The notes: generated by a model from the letters alone, not told the origin. DNA of 64,000 nt from Atopobium minutum (GCA_900105895.1 FNSH01000001.1:868001-932000); one strand, 5' to 3'; positions 17,875 to 26,958 are shown, counted from the first letter of the stretch. Numbers and translations are program-made.

Positions 17875-19854
17875 CTAACCAAGATTGGAATAACTTGCCC
17901 AGCCCCACTTGGGACTATGCGTTGTAGTGTAATAATCGAGCCATTCAATGAGCGGCATTGTTCTTACATAACCCACATTATCGATCACGGTGTCGTTGCC
18001 AACATAAATGCATACATGACCGTATATCCCGCCAAGATAGGTATGCATATGAGAGGGAACGGCAATGATCATGCCAACTTTCAAATCATAGAGGTTTGAA
18101 GAGCTGCAATAATTCCAAAACATATCGCAGGCGTTTCCATCTGGATAACCTAAACCGGCTCTGCTATACACTTGAGAAACCCACATAGCACAAAGCCCAC
18201 CACCTGGGCTTGGAGTTGCATAGGCCGCCTGTACAATACTACGCTGAGCCTGTGTTTCTGCTTCCTGTTGTGGATCATGGAGCGCACCCGTATTTTGATC
18301 AAAGTAGAAGTACATAGACCCGATGGTCTTCCATCCTTTTGCCATCGCGCCTGAATTATCAAGCCAATACCAGTGGTTGGTATGGTGCAGCCAGCCCGTA
18401 TGCATACTGCCATTTGAGGGATCAAGGTAATACCACACACCAGCCAGCTGCTGCCAGCCCTTAAGTAGCACTCCCTGAGAGTTAAGGTAATACCAGGTAC
18501 CCTTGACCTTTACCCAGCCAGTACAAAGCTGACCTTGTTCCGAGTAGTAATACGTCTGCCCTTTGCTTGGAGTATACCAACCCGAAAGTGCCCTACCTGT
18601 TTTTGCGTCAAATACATGGGTCTTACCATTGATAACCTGAGTGCCATATTGAACGGTATTGTTAAGAAGATAAAACCAACTATCGCCAAGTTTTGTGAGC
18701 CCATCTTGTGGAACGGTGCCATTAGCAAAACGTATATGGTTATCTTCTTGTATCACAGAAACACGGCCAGAGGCATCCAACCAGCAAGTTTGAGCTTCTC
18801 TTTGCTTCCAGCAAGAAGAAGCCATTGCGCCTGATCCCTCTAGATAGTAGTTTGTATCGGCAACAGTAAGCCAGCCAGTGCTCATCTTGTGGGTGGCAGG
18901 ATCGAGATAGTACCATTTTCCATTGAGCTTTTGCCAACCAGAAAGTAGATGGCCATCTGAGGAAGAAGGCTGCGCGTAATACCAGCTGCGCTGGGCTGTG
19001 TCGTATGCCCAACCTAGTGCCATCTCACCGGAAGGCTTAAAGTAGTAGGACTTGTTTCCTACACGAAGATAGCCTGTGCACATACGATATGTGCCGGGAT
19101 CTATACAGTACCAGATCCCATTAAGATACTGCCAGCCCCTTTTGAGAACGCCCAAATCAGAAGCAAGGCACCAAGAGCCATCTGCTACGCACCAGCCACC
19201 TTTCCCCATCGCTCCAGATGAGTTAAAGGCATACCATGCACCATTGATTTGACGAATCTGATTTTGCACACAGGCACCCTGAGCCTGAGCATCCATCCAA
19301 TACCAAGTGTTACGGATATATCTCCAGCCTGAGGCCCTTACTCCGCTTTCAAGCCAGTACCATTTTCCATCCCTGTAGTCCCAACCAGAGGCGTATCCAT
19401 TCCAGGCTCCAGAAGAAGAAAAGTCAGACCACTTGCCATTGGTAAGAGTCCGAGATGCTGCCATGGTACCGTTTTGAGGAGAAAACCAATACCAAGCATT
19501 GTTAATAAGACGCCAACCCTTGGCCATTTCTGCGGTAGAAGTATCTGCCCAATACCAATGGCCATCTACATAAAGCCAACCAGTATGGACGCTACCGTCC
19601 TCATGGTAGAAGAAGCGCTTTCCGCCCTGCTCATGCCAACCAGAAAGAGGCTTATTTTGCGCATCGTCCTGCTTGGTTTGCTCGCTATCTTGCGCGCCAG
19701 CTGGCCTGTCATCCTGTGCTGCAGCCAAGGATACTGTGCTAGATTCTTGTGCCAATGCAGCTGTTGACAGCCCAGTGGAAGTAAATCCAAACACTACGAC
19801 AAAGCTGACGATAAGAGCTGCCAAACAGTACGTTTTGACCGGCACTCGCTTCAT
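17875..19854 (-). CDS. Secreted cell-wall hydrolase-like protein: CW-binding repeats plus CHAP/NlpC-type domain
   Basis: I start at the ATG at 19854, giving 659 aa with a signal peptide (YCLAALIVSFVVVFGFTSTG, ending near ALA). A linker rich in Gln, Asp and Ala leads to tandem aromatic CW_binding_1 repeats (GWHEQGGKRFFYHEDGSVHT and similar) up to about residue 530. The C-terminal about 120 residues contain LCAMWVSQVY (putative nucleophile Cys about 555) and GIYGHVCIYVGN (His about 613), the Cys-His arrangement of CHAP/NlpC-P60 amidase or endopeptidase domains. The likely role is peptidoglycan cleavage at the surface, anchored through the repeats to wall teichoic acid or glycans. It is the upstream partner of the L,D-transpeptidase gene and probably co-transcribed with it. 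Confidence 0.9.
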   Translation of the reverse strand: MKRVPVKTYCLAALIVSFVVVFGFTSTGLSTAALAQESSTVSLAAAQDDRPAGAQDSEQTKQDDAQNKPLSGWHEQGGKRFFYHEDGSVHTGWLYVDGHWYWADTSTAEMAKGWRLINNAWYWFSPQNGTMAASRTLTNGKWSDFSSSGAWNGYASGWDYRDGKWYWLESGVRASGWRYIRNTWYWMDAQAQGACVQNQIRQINGAWYAFNSSGAMGKGGWCVADGSWCLASDLGVLKRGWQYLNGIWYCIDPGTYRMCTGYLRVGNKSYYFKPSGEMALGWAYDTAQRSWYYAQPSSSDGHLLSGWQKLNGKWYYLDPATHKMSTGWLTVADTNYYLEGSGAMASSCWKQREAQTCWLDASGRVSVIQEDNHIRFANGTVPQDGLTKLGDSWFYLLNNTVQYGTQVINGKTHVFDAKTGRALSGWYTPSKGQTYYYSEQGQLCTGWVKVKGTWYYLNSQGVLLKGWQQLAGVWYYLDPSNGSMHTGWLHHTNHWYWLDNSGAMAKGWKTIGSMYFYFDQNTGALHDPQQEAETQAQRSIVQAAYATPSPGGGLCAMWVSQVYSRAGLGYPDGNACDMFWNYCSSSNLYDLKVGMIIAVPSHMHTYLGGIYGHVCIYVGNDTVIDNVGYVRTMPLIEWLDYYTTTHSPKWGWASYSNLG

Positions 19855-19895
19855 GGCGCACATCCATTTCTTATAAACGGAAGCTAAATTTTGGC

Positions 19896-20516
19896 TTAGA
19901 CAGCCGATGGTAAAATCTTTACCTTCCCATCATTTTGCACCAGTACACGGCCTTCTGCAATAAGCTGCAAAGTTTCTGAATATACTTTATGCTCAACCTG
20001 ATGAATACGAGCCTCAAGCTCCTCGACCGTGTCGTCCTCATAAATAGACACGGGACACTGAGTAATAATAGGCCCACAATCGTAGCGGTTATCTGCAAAA
20101 TGTACGGTTACGCCCGTCACTTTTACGCCGCTGTCAAAGGCATCTTGGATGGCATGCGCTCCACGAAAACTGGGCAGCAGGGCGGGGTGTAAATTAACCA
20201 CACGGTTGGGGAACAAATCCAAAATGGGCGCGTGGACCATGCGCATGTAACCAGCCATTACCACGTAATCCACGTTGTACTTTTTAAGCTCTGCTGCAAT
20301 CAGGGCATCCGCTACTAAAGGATCATCATAGACTTCTTTGGATAGTGTCATAGTTTGCAGGCCTGCTTGTTGGGCGCGCACCAAACCAAACGCACTGGGT
20401 CGAGAAGAAATAACAATCTCTATGCTTGCATCAAGCGCGCCCTTCTCGATGGCATCAATAATCGCCTGGAGATTGGTTCCGCTACCGGAGAGCAATACCC
20501 CTATTTTGATGCTCAT
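19896..20516 (-). CDS. purN: Phosphoribosylglycinamide formyltransferase PurN
   Basis: 206 aa, the usual length for PurN. It begins with IGVLLSGSGTNLQAIIDAIE, the phosphate-binding loop. MAGYMRMVHAPILD and NLHPALLPSFRGAHAIQDA contain the catalytic Asn-His-Asp region (HPALLPSFRG), followed by TGVTVHFADNRYDCGPII. It transfers a formyl group from 10-formyl-tetrahydrofolate to GAR, the third step of purine synthesis, in the cytoplasm. The ATG overlaps the purM stop by 4 bases, so translation is coupled. Confidence 0.97.
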   Translation of the reverse strand: MSIKIGVLLSGSGTNLQAIIDAIEKGALDASIEIVISSRPSAFGLVRAQQAGLQTMTLSKEVYDDPLVADALIAAELKKYNVDYVVMAGYMRMVHAPILDLFPNRVVNLHPALLPSFRGAHAIQDAFDSGVKVTGVTVHFADNRYDCGPIITQCPVSIYEDDTVEELEARIHQVEHKVYSETLQLIAEGRVLVQNDGKVKILPSAV

Positions 20517-21583
20517 TTATAAACCACCTTGCCCGTGCCCTCTACGCACTCGCCCATCCTAAAGGGCTCAAATCCTTGCTCGGACAGAAGCTCGCACACC
20601 GTGTTTGCATCTTGAGCAGCACAAATAATGCTCATGCCAACACCCATATTGAAGGTCTTATATGCCTCATCCAGCGTAAGTCCAGCACGGCGCACCATAT
20701 ACGGAATAACGGGAGGCATATCCCAAGCAGGACCCTCCTCACCGCCACGATACACCACGGCGTCTATATGAGAAGGCAGGGCGCGGTTAAGATTTTCTGT
20801 AATGCCACCGCCTGTAATATGGGCCATAGCATGAATGGGAGCCCCAGCCTTAAGAGCAGCCATAAGGCCACCCGCATAAATGGTAGTAGGACGCATAACG
20901 GCATCTGCCAGGGATTCTCCTCCAAGCTCATCCAGAGGTTGGTTAAGCTCTTCCACCGTTTTGCCTTCAATGGCAACCTTACGCACCAGGGAATAACCAT
21001 TTGAATGAATGCCAGAGCTGGGCAAGCCGATAATAACATCGCCCTCCTGAACCCTGTGAGGACCAAGCATGTTTGGACGATCAACCACGCCAACCACAAA
21101 ACCAGCCAAATCGTAGTCATTGGGGTTCATTACGCCGGGGTGCTCGGCCATCTCGCCGCCAACCAAAGCGCAGCCAGACTTGCGACAACCCTGGGCAATA
21201 CCACCAACAATTTCTGACACCTGCTCAGCTTTAAGCTTGCCAATAGCCACATAATCCAAGAAGAATAAAGGTTCTGCACCAATGGGAACAACGTCGTCCA
21301 CACACATGGCCACCAAATCTTCTCCCACCGTGGTGTGACGATCAAGCAACTGGGCAATGGCCAACTTGGTGCCTACTCCATCGGTGCCGGACACCAAAAT
21401 AGGATCGGTCATCTCTTTGCACGCCTGCAGAGAAAAGCAGGAACCAAAGCCTCCCAAGCCTCCAACAACTTCCGGCCGAGAAGTGCTGGCAACAGCAGCT
21501 TTAATAGCATCTACTGCACGCGCGCCCTCATCTACGTCTACTCCTGCATCGGCGTATGTTATGTGCTTAACCTGCTCGGACAT
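20513..21583 (-). CDS. purM: Phosphoribosylformylglycinamidine cyclo-ligase PurM (AIR synthetase)
   Basis: 356 aa from the ATG at 21583, with GGAAGG 8 bases upstream. ITYADAGVDVDEGARAVDAI, GGFGSCFSL, DGVGTKLAIAQ and GIAQGCRKSGCALVGGEMAEHPG are the standard PurM ATP-binding and substrate motifs; GLPSSGIHSNGYSLVR and HITGGGITENLNRALP follow. It closes the imidazole ring (FGAM to AIR, ATP-dependent). It lies between purF and purN in the minus-strand pur cluster. Confidence 0.97.
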   Translation of the reverse strand: MSEQVKHITYADAGVDVDEGARAVDAIKAAVASTSRPEVVGGLGGFGSCFSLQACKEMTDPILVSGTDGVGTKLAIAQLLDRHTTVGEDLVAMCVDDVVPIGAEPLFFLDYVAIGKLKAEQVSEIVGGIAQGCRKSGCALVGGEMAEHPGVMNPNDYDLAGFVVGVVDRPNMLGPHRVQEGDVIIGLPSSGIHSNGYSLVRKVAIEGKTVEELNQPLDELGGESLADAVMRPTTIYAGGLMAALKAGAPIHAMAHITGGGITENLNRALPSHIDAVVYRGGEEGPAWDMPPVIPYMVRRAGLTLDEAYKTFNMGVGMSIICAAQDANTVCELLSEQGFEPFRMGECVEGTGKVVYK

Positions 21584-21644
21584 ATGCATGACCTTCCTGT
21601 TGGAAACGTATGGCAACTGGCATAGCTGCTGCGTAGAGCGGCTA

Positions 21645-23126
21645 TCAACAATCAAGGTAGAGCGGAGTCTTGGACTCCAAAAACTTATTAGCTGCAAAAC
21701 TATCGGGGATACGAACCGGGTATTCTCCCGTAAAACACGCCGTACAATACGAGCCGTCCGGAAAGCATTTGAGCATGCCTTCTACCGACAAAAACGCCAA
21801 GGAGTCCGCCCCAATAAACTCGCAGATTTCCTGGGTATTTGCTCGTGCCGAGATAAGCTGCTCTTGCACGGCAGTATCAATACCATAAAAACAGGGCCAG
21901 ACAACCTCGGGAGAGTTAATGCGTACATGGACTTCTTTAGCGCCAGCATCTTTAAGCATGCGAACAATCTGCATGGATGTAGTGCCACGCACAATGGAGT
22001 CATCCACCATAACCACACGTTTACCTGCAATGTTATCAGGCAGTGCATTAAGCTTGAGACGAACTCCCAGCTTGCGCAAATCCTGCGTTGGTTGGATAAA
22101 GGTACGCTGTACATAACGGTTTTTAATAAGCCCCTCACCAAACGGAATACCCAACTGACGAGCAAATCCTTCCGCAGGAGGCATGCCGGAGTCTGGAACT
22201 CCAATAACAATATCCGCATCCACAGGAGACTCACGCGCAATTTGGCGACCCATGTTGTAGCGCATAGAGTAAATAGACCTACCCTGAACGCGTGTATCGG
22301 GACGAGAAAAATAGATGTGTTCAAACACACACTGTGCACTGCGGCGAGCAGGAATGCCCTGCTCACATATCATGCCATCGTCTGAGAAGCGCACGATCTC
22401 ACCAGGGTTAACGTCACGAACATAGGTGGCACCCACAATGTCAAGCGCGCACGTTTCAGAGGCAACTACCCAGCCCTCGGGCTTATCGTCAACGGCATCT
22501 AAGTGGCCAATAACAAGCGGACGAATACCATTGGGATCGCGGAAAGCATACAGGGCATTTTCTCGAACCAAAGCCATGGCATAGCCGCCTTCTACCAGCT
22601 CCATGGTTTGTGCAATGCCTTGCCGCAAGTGGCCGGTTTGCTGGGTGTAGTACCCAACCAGTTTGGCGGCAACCTCGGAGTCTGTGTTGGAACGAAAGGG
22701 AATACCCAGCTTGATAAGCTCTTGACGCAAGGAATCCGTATTGACCAGTGTACCGTTATGAGCAAGCGCAATGATGGTGGTGTTGATAACAGCCAGGTGC
22801 GGCTGAGCGGCTTCCCAACTTTTTGCACCAGAAGTGCCATAGCGCACATGACCAATGGCAACCTTGCCAGGCATGGCAGCTAAATCTGTATCAGAGAAGA
22901 CTTGGTTAACAAGACCTAAGTCCTTGCGAACCAAGACGGTTTGTCCATCACCAACAGCAATGCCGGCAGAATCTTGCCCACGATGTTGCAGTGCAAAGGT
23001 ACCAAAATATGTCAAACGAGCAACGTCGCGTCCTGGAGCCCATACTCCAAAAACGCCACACTCGTCATGCAGGCTATCCTGCTCGTCCAGGTCAAATACC
23101 TCACCCGAGAGCTGGGAGTGATGCAT
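21645..23126 (-). CDS. purF: Amidophosphoribosyltransferase PurF
   Basis: 493 aa. The N-terminus includes a propeptide of about 22 residues before Cys in DSLHDECGVFG, the glutaminase nucleophile exposed after self-cleavage. FGTFALQHRGQDSAGIA, GHVRYGTSG and the phosphoribosyltransferase PRPP loop VVMVDDSIVRGTT are present. CTACFTGEYP and cysteines near ECGVFGVW may ligate a 4Fe-4S cluster, as in the Bacillus-type enzyme. It catalyses the first committed step of purine synthesis (PRPP + Gln to PRA) and is the usual feedback control point. The pur cluster continues with purM and purN downstream. Confidence 0.97.
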   Translation of the reverse strand: MHHSQLSGEVFDLDEQDSLHDECGVFGVWAPGRDVARLTYFGTFALQHRGQDSAGIAVGDGQTVLVRKDLGLVNQVFSDTDLAAMPGKVAIGHVRYGTSGAKSWEAAQPHLAVINTTIIALAHNGTLVNTDSLRQELIKLGIPFRSNTDSEVAAKLVGYYTQQTGHLRQGIAQTMELVEGGYAMALVRENALYAFRDPNGIRPLVIGHLDAVDDKPEGWVVASETCALDIVGATYVRDVNPGEIVRFSDDGMICEQGIPARRSAQCVFEHIYFSRPDTRVQGRSIYSMRYNMGRQIARESPVDADIVIGVPDSGMPPAEGFARQLGIPFGEGLIKNRYVQRTFIQPTQDLRKLGVRLKLNALPDNIAGKRVVMVDDSIVRGTTSMQIVRMLKDAGAKEVHVRINSPEVVWPCFYGIDTAVQEQLISARANTQEICEFIGADSLAFLSVEGMLKCFPDGSYCTACFTGEYPVRIPDSFAANKFLESKTPLYLDC

Positions 23127-23144
23127 GAATAAACTCCTTTACGC

Positions 23145-24008
23145 TTAGGATTGCGATGAGGTGCTAACCTCACTCTTTACTGCGCATACCAAAATGGTGC
23201 GACCATAGCCTTCGATATAGTCACAGGTACCTAGAGTAAGCACATGTTTAACATTGGGAATCAGCTGAGCCGCATCAGAGCGTTTGGTAACCGCCTTTTG
23301 AAGCTTCTGATTGAGCTGATCGTGAAACGCGTCTTCTGTATCAAAGTTAAACTGTCTGACCGAGGTGTCTTCCCCCGTGGTGTAGTACAAAAATAGTGGC
23401 TGCAGCTCATAGGTTGCCGTCTCTGTTACATACCAGATGGTGTCGATCGAATCAAAGAACTGCTGCTGATCCATATCGGAAATCTGCTTGAACATAGCAC
23501 CATTTTTAAGGTGGTGACCATAGATAATGGTCTGCTGATCAAGCATGCCAGGCTTGGTGTTTTGGTAGTCCATAAAAATCTGACCACCCACACCATACAC
23601 GCCCTCCGCATTGGTATTAAGGTAGTGATCATTATCTTTTCCCTGGTAAACAGGGTAGTTAATGACCGTGTTGGGGATCTGAATCCATCCAACCACGTCT
23701 TTATTGATGGCCTTAAGGCCCTCCCAGTCCACCGTAGGAGCGCCGCCCTTTTGAGGGACCTGTGCATACGCAGCGAGCTTCTCGTTAATCTTGTCTTGCT
23801 CGTGATAATCCCACTGAGCCTTACCCCACATAAATCCGGCCACACCCAAAAGCACTATGCCAATAACCAACAAAATGTTGGAAAGGATGCGCGAGACAGA
23901 ATGCTTCTTCTTGGGTGGCTCTGGAGTAGTTTTGGGTGACTCTGAAACAGGCTTAAACCGAGAGGTCACTTCCCCCTGATTATGAGCTGACGAGAAATGC
24001 TGGGCCAT
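23145..24008 (-). CDS. srtB: Class B-type sortase
   Basis: 287 aa. A cytoplasmic N-terminus is followed by one membrane anchor (ILSNILLVIGIVLLGVAGFM, residues about 41-60), and then the sortase fold: VDWEGLKAINKDVVGWIQIP, VINYPVYQGKDNDHYLN, the catalytic His in IIYGHHLKNGAMF, the catalytic Cys in TLGTCDY and Arg in YGRTILVCAV. The motif style is that of SrtB (VDW, GWI, TxTC). It is a transpeptidase that links sorting-signal proteins to the wall; the LPDTSDSG-ended protease at 10243-15441 is a candidate substrate, although class B enzymes often use NPxTx-type signals. It sits inside the pur cluster, between purF and yqeY. Confidence 0.93.
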   Translation of the reverse strand: MAQHFSSAHNQGEVTSRFKPVSESPKTTPEPPKKKHSVSRILSNILLVIGIVLLGVAGFMWGKAQWDYHEQDKINEKLAAYAQVPQKGGAPTVDWEGLKAINKDVVGWIQIPNTVINYPVYQGKDNDHYLNTNAEGVYGVGGQIFMDYQNTKPGMLDQQTIIYGHHLKNGAMFKQISDMDQQQFFDSIDTIWYVTETATYELQPLFLYYTTGEDTSVRQFNFDTEDAFHDQLNQKLQKAVTKRSDAAQLIPNVKHVLTLGTCDYIEGYGRTILVCAVKSEVSTSSQS

Positions 24009-24023
24009 GGATACATCCTTTAC

Positions 24024-24473
24024 TTATGCAAGCTTGCTGCCAATATATGCAGCAGCAGCGGGCTTATCAAAATTGCCATTGGTCTGCTTGGTCAGTGTAC
24101 CCATAACCTTACCCATATCACGCTTGGTAGTAGCACCTAATGAAGCAATGACCTCATCGGCTAGCGCTTCGAGCTCCTTACCAGCAAGTTGTTTAGGCAA
24201 TAATGAAGATAAGATGTCCGCTTGAGCGGCCAAGGACTCAATACGTTGAGTGTGAGAATCGGTAGCAGCACCGCGCAGGGCCTCAAGCTCCTCGTTAGTA
24301 ACCTTCTGCAGCTTCTTGATGCAGGCAACAATATCTGTTTCCGTTACCTCGCGGCGCTCATCCACCTCAATCTGCTTGATGGCTTGATTGATTTGGCGAA
24401 GAATAGACAGACGGGTTTTATCCTGTGCTTTCATAGCTTGCTTGATAAGCTCCAACAACTCCGTCTTTTGCAT
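24024..24473 (-). CDS. YqeY/GatB-tail domain protein
   Basis: 149 aa, about the size of YqeY. It contains KTRLSILRQINQAIKQIEVDERREVTETD, QAQADILSSLLPKQLAGKELEAL and DMGKVMGTLTKQTNG, the conserved tail motif shared with the tRNA-binding C-terminus of GatB. It may bind tRNA or help amidotransferase metabolism, but the role is not established. It lies between srtB and purE on the minus strand with short gaps (15 and 48 bases). Confidence 0.93.
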   Translation of the reverse strand: MQKTELLELIKQAMKAQDKTRLSILRQINQAIKQIEVDERREVTETDIVACIKKLQKVTNEELEALRGAATDSHTQRIESLAAQADILSSLLPKQLAGKELEALADEVIASLGATTKRDMGKVMGTLTKQTNGNFDKPAAAAYIGSKLA

Positions 24474-24521
24474 GCCGTCTCCTTAGTTCTTGATAAAAAC
24501 GCTACCGTTCAAAAATATACA

Positions 24522-24983
24522 CTACGCCTCGGCCATACCCTGCTTAAAGTCCACAACAATCTTGCGATATTCAGGCAGTGTAGCACCCAAGATCTGAGTA
24601 GCGTAGATAGCTGCGTTTTTGGCACCGCCAATAGCAACACAGGCTACAGGAACACCAGAAGGCATCTGTACCATAGACAACAAAGAATCCATACCGCCTA
24701 GGTCAGAGGTCTTCATGGGAACACCAATGATGGGAAGAGGCGTAAAGGCCGCCACTACTCCACCCAAATGTGCTGCCTTTCCAGCAGCAGCGATAATAAC
24801 CTTTAAGCCGCGATCCGCTGCAGAAGATGCCCATTCGTGAACCTTGGCAGGGTTGCGGTGAGCAGAAGCAATGATCAGCTCATAGGGAACGCCAAATGCT
24901 TCAAGCTGCTTAGTGCATGCTTCCATTGCTGGCAGGTCTGATTTTGATCCCATGATGATTCCTACCACAGGCGTCTGTGTCAT
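24522..24983 (-). CDS. purE: N5-carboxyaminoimidazole ribonucleotide mutase PurE
   Basis: 153 aa, a normal class I PurE length. It shows [54 protein letters not shown] and [18 protein letters not shown], the conserved catalytic and CO2-site segments. It converts N5-CAIR to CAIR in purine synthesis. It is the first gene of a minus-strand run (purE, yqeY, srtB, purF, purM, purN). A palindrome at 25008-25027 lies between it and the divergent kinase gene, so it may carry the cluster promoter. Confidence 0.96.
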   Translation of the reverse strand: MTQTPVVGIIMGSKSDLPAMEACTKQLEAFGVPYELIIASAHRNPAKVHEWASSAADRGLKVIIAAAGKAAHLGGVVAAFTPLPIIGVPMKTSDLGGMDSLLSMVQMPSGVPVACVAIGGAKNAAIYATQILGATLPEYRKIVVDFKQGMAEA

Positions 24984-25007
24984 ATGAGTCCTCCTTATGT
25001 GAGTATT

Positions 25008-25027
25008 CGTATACTATTTAGTATACG
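25008..25027. promoter_or_regulatory. 20-bp palindrome in the purE/kinase divergent promoter region
   Basis: CGTATACTATTTAGTATACG is a perfect inverted repeat of 9-bp arms around TT. It is centred about 35 bp before the purE start and about 110 bp before the kinase start. Position and symmetry suit a dimeric repressor operator. It differs from the Firmicute PurBox. The binding protein is unknown. Confidence 0.5.
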
Positions 25028-25129
25028 TGTAAAAACATTTATGCCTCTCTACAGCTATGCCATACACTGTTATTGCACGGTAAAATTGCATAGTAAAAAA
25101 TATTCATACTCTACTTGGTCGGAGGACCC

Positions 25130-26008
25130 ATGAGCAGCGCATCTGATATTGTTCTATACACTCGTCACGATGAGTACATTCCCCGTATTGCTGCCATTCA
25201 CGATCTGTGTGGTTACGGTAAATGCTCTCTTGGAGTTGCAATCCCTGTTCTGAGCGCAGGCGGCGGTGACGTGTGCTCGGTACCTACGTCGCTTTTCTCG
25301 GCACATACGGGCTATAAGGTTTTTTATATGCACGATACCACGCCCATGCTTGAGGCCTATCTTGATGCGTGGCAGCAAGAAGATGTGGATTTAGACGCTG
25401 TGTATTCTGGCTTTTTGGGCTCAGCCGAGCAGGTAGCAACCATCAAGCGCTTGTACGCAGAGTATCCTCATGCGTTGCACCTGGTAGATCCGGTGATGGG
25501 CGATGGCGGGAAGATGTACCCCACCTATACGCCCGAGCTCTGCGATGCCATGCGTGAGCTGGTAGATGGCGCGGATCTTTTGACGCCCAATGTGACCGAA
25601 GCCTGTATTTTGGCGGGCATTGAATATCCTCAAACCGCTCCCACTGACGATACCATCAAAAAGATTTGCGAGGCGCTGCTTAAGATGGGCGCAAAAAACG
25701 TGGTGGTAAAAGGCATCATTCGTGGCGATGGCTATATTCGCGATTATCTGGCCGGTCAAGATTTTGAGATGGAAGAGATTTGCTCCCCGCTGTTGCCCTT
25801 TATGCTGCACGGGACCGGTGATCTCTATGCTTCTTGCTGTATTGCCGCACTGATGAGTGGCCGCAGCTTCCGCGCCGCTGCAGAATTTGCTGGCAACACC
25901 GTGCGTAAAGCCATGCAGGTAACCACCAAGCAACCACACTATCTGGATCGTGGCGTCAGCTTTGAGCTGGTGCTGAGCGAGCTTACTGCTTTGGTAGACA
26001 AGCGCTAG
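25130..26008 (+). CDS. Pyridoxal/pyridoxamine kinase family protein (PfkB/ribokinase-like)
   Basis: 292 aa from the ATG at 25130, with GGAGG 5 bases before it. IPRIAAIHDLCGYGKCSLGVAIPVL resembles the PdxY/PdxK N-terminus. AVYSGFLGSAEQVA, DPVMGDGGKMYPTY, LTPNVTEACILAG and GTGDLYASCCIAALMSG supply the anion-hole and catalytic Asp region of pyridoxal kinases. It phosphorylates vitamin B6 vitamers to give PLP. It is transcribed away from purE and is convergent with the next gene; the stops are about 90 bp apart. Confidence 0.88.
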   Translation: MSSASDIVLYTRHDEYIPRIAAIHDLCGYGKCSLGVAIPVLSAGGGDVCSVPTSLFSAHTGYKVFYMHDTTPMLEAYLDAWQQEDVDLDAVYSGFLGSAEQVATIKRLYAEYPHALHLVDPVMGDGGKMYPTYTPELCDAMRELVDGADLLTPNVTEACILAGIEYPQTAPTDDTIKKICEALLKMGAKNVVVKGIIRGDGYIRDYLAGQDFEMEEICSPLLPFMLHGTGDLYASCCIAALMSGRSFRAAAEFAGNTVRKAMQVTTKQPHYLDRGVSFELVLSELTALVDKR

Positions 26009-26011
26009 CAT

Positions 26012-26095
26012 GCCGGACGTGCAGTCACTCGTGTAGCGGGACGCGCAATCGCTCACGCGGTGCGCGTCCGAGTACTCACGTGACGAGCACCCAAG
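26012..26095. repeat. GC-rich imperfect repeats with an inverted repeat between convergent genes
   Basis: Three diverged segments of about 25 bases (starting near 26014, 26039 and 26064) share a GGACG.GCA.TC.CTCGTG-like pattern, the third partly inverted. GGACGCGC/GCGCGTCC at 26039-26046 and 26062-26069 forms an 8-bp stem without a T run. It may act as a weak bidirectional terminator. Base composition is more GC-rich than its surroundings. Confidence 0.35.
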
Positions 26096-26097
26096 CG

Positions 26098-26958
26098 CTA
26101 CTTTGAGCCAGCGGTCTCGGTGGTTGTGTTAGCTGTAGTGGCGGCCTTATTCTTTTGGTCCTCAGTGCCTTGTGTTGTGGGCAAGATTTTACTCAGAACC
26201 AGATTTGCCTGGAGCTTATCGCGAATACCGGCGGTGGTTTCTTCATCCAGTCCGGTAATCTGGCAGGTAAAGTTAACGCCCTGATCAGAGGTGTTTTTGG
26301 TCCAGATAAAGGTCATGAAGTTACGCACAGTACCTACCGGACGCAAAAACCCAAACATGGTATTGTGCAAAAAATTACCGTGATCATCCACGCGCACGTT
26401 AACGTGATAAATGACGGCATGAACCTTAGGATTGAGCAGTGCATTAATGGAGAGTGCAGACGCCTGAACCTGAGCGGAAGAAAATGCTTCTGCCGCATTG
26501 TTTGATGTGGTGTCAATCACCGTTACCTCAACAACGCCCGAGCTTTCGTCCGCCTGTTCTACAGAAAATTCCTCTGGAAATGAAGTAAAGCCGTTGCCCC
26601 AGCCAATACCATTTCTCATAGAGCGAGACACCGTAGTGATGTTTACTTCTTTGGAGAGATGGCCTGTGGTAACGCGACGAATAACGCCACAACTTGTTTG
26701 TGCCAGCGTCACAACAATCAGCGTAATCACAACAAAACCAACAGCCGTACGCCTGATGGTGCGATCAATGGTGGATCCCGAAGGGTCAGTATTGGACAGC
26801 GGGTCTACATCCTGCGCATTGCCTTTCTCGGCACGACGCTTGCGCTGAATTTCGGCAACCTCTTTATTGGAGTGGCCTGTCTCGTCCACCGTTTCAAAGA
26901 GCTTTTCAGCCTCATCAGAGGATAAAAACTTTTTATGCTTTGCCTTGTGAAACCCCAT
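26098..26958 (-). CDS. Unknown single-pass membrane protein (286 aa)
   Basis: I choose the ATG at 26958; the GTG at 26964 is the alternative. A charged N-terminal region (residues 1-65, many Lys, Glu and Asp; about 25 residues of KRRAEKGNAQDVDP type) is followed by one hydrophobic helix (VGFVVITLIVVTLAQTSCGV, about residues 70-90). The extracellular domain contains GNGFTSFPEEFSVEQADESSG and beta-strand-like segments, ending in a Thr/Ala-rich tail. I do not recognise the family. A short acidic/basic cytoplasmic domain plus an extracytoplasmic domain suggests a membrane-anchored binding or sensor protein. It is convergent with the kinase gene and lies next to the NUDIX gene. Confidence 0.7.
   Translation of the reverse strand: MGFHKAKHKKFLSSDEAEKLFETVDETGHSNKEVAEIQRKRRAEKGNAQDVDPLSNTDPSGSTIDRTIRRTAVGFVVITLIVVTLAQTSCGVIRRVTTGHLSKEVNITTVSRSMRNGIGWGNGFTSFPEEFSVEQADESSGVVEVTVIDTTSNNAAEAFSSAQVQASALSINALLNPKVHAVIYHVNVRVDDHGNFLHNTMFGFLRPVGTVRNFMTFIWTKNTSDQGVNFTCQITGLDEETTAGIRDKLQANLVLSKILPTTQGTEDQKNKAATTANTTTETAGSK

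Noticed and set aside
15759-19854. CRISPR-like array from the regular repeats
   Set aside because: The repeats are protein-coding CW-binding repeats of about 20 codons without conserved DNA units or spacers. No CRISPR array or cas gene was seen in the window.
21357-22385. 342-codon plus-strand ORF opposite purF
   Set aside because: It lies fully antisense to purF, has no ribosome site, and its protein shows no recognisable domain; it is a frame shadow.
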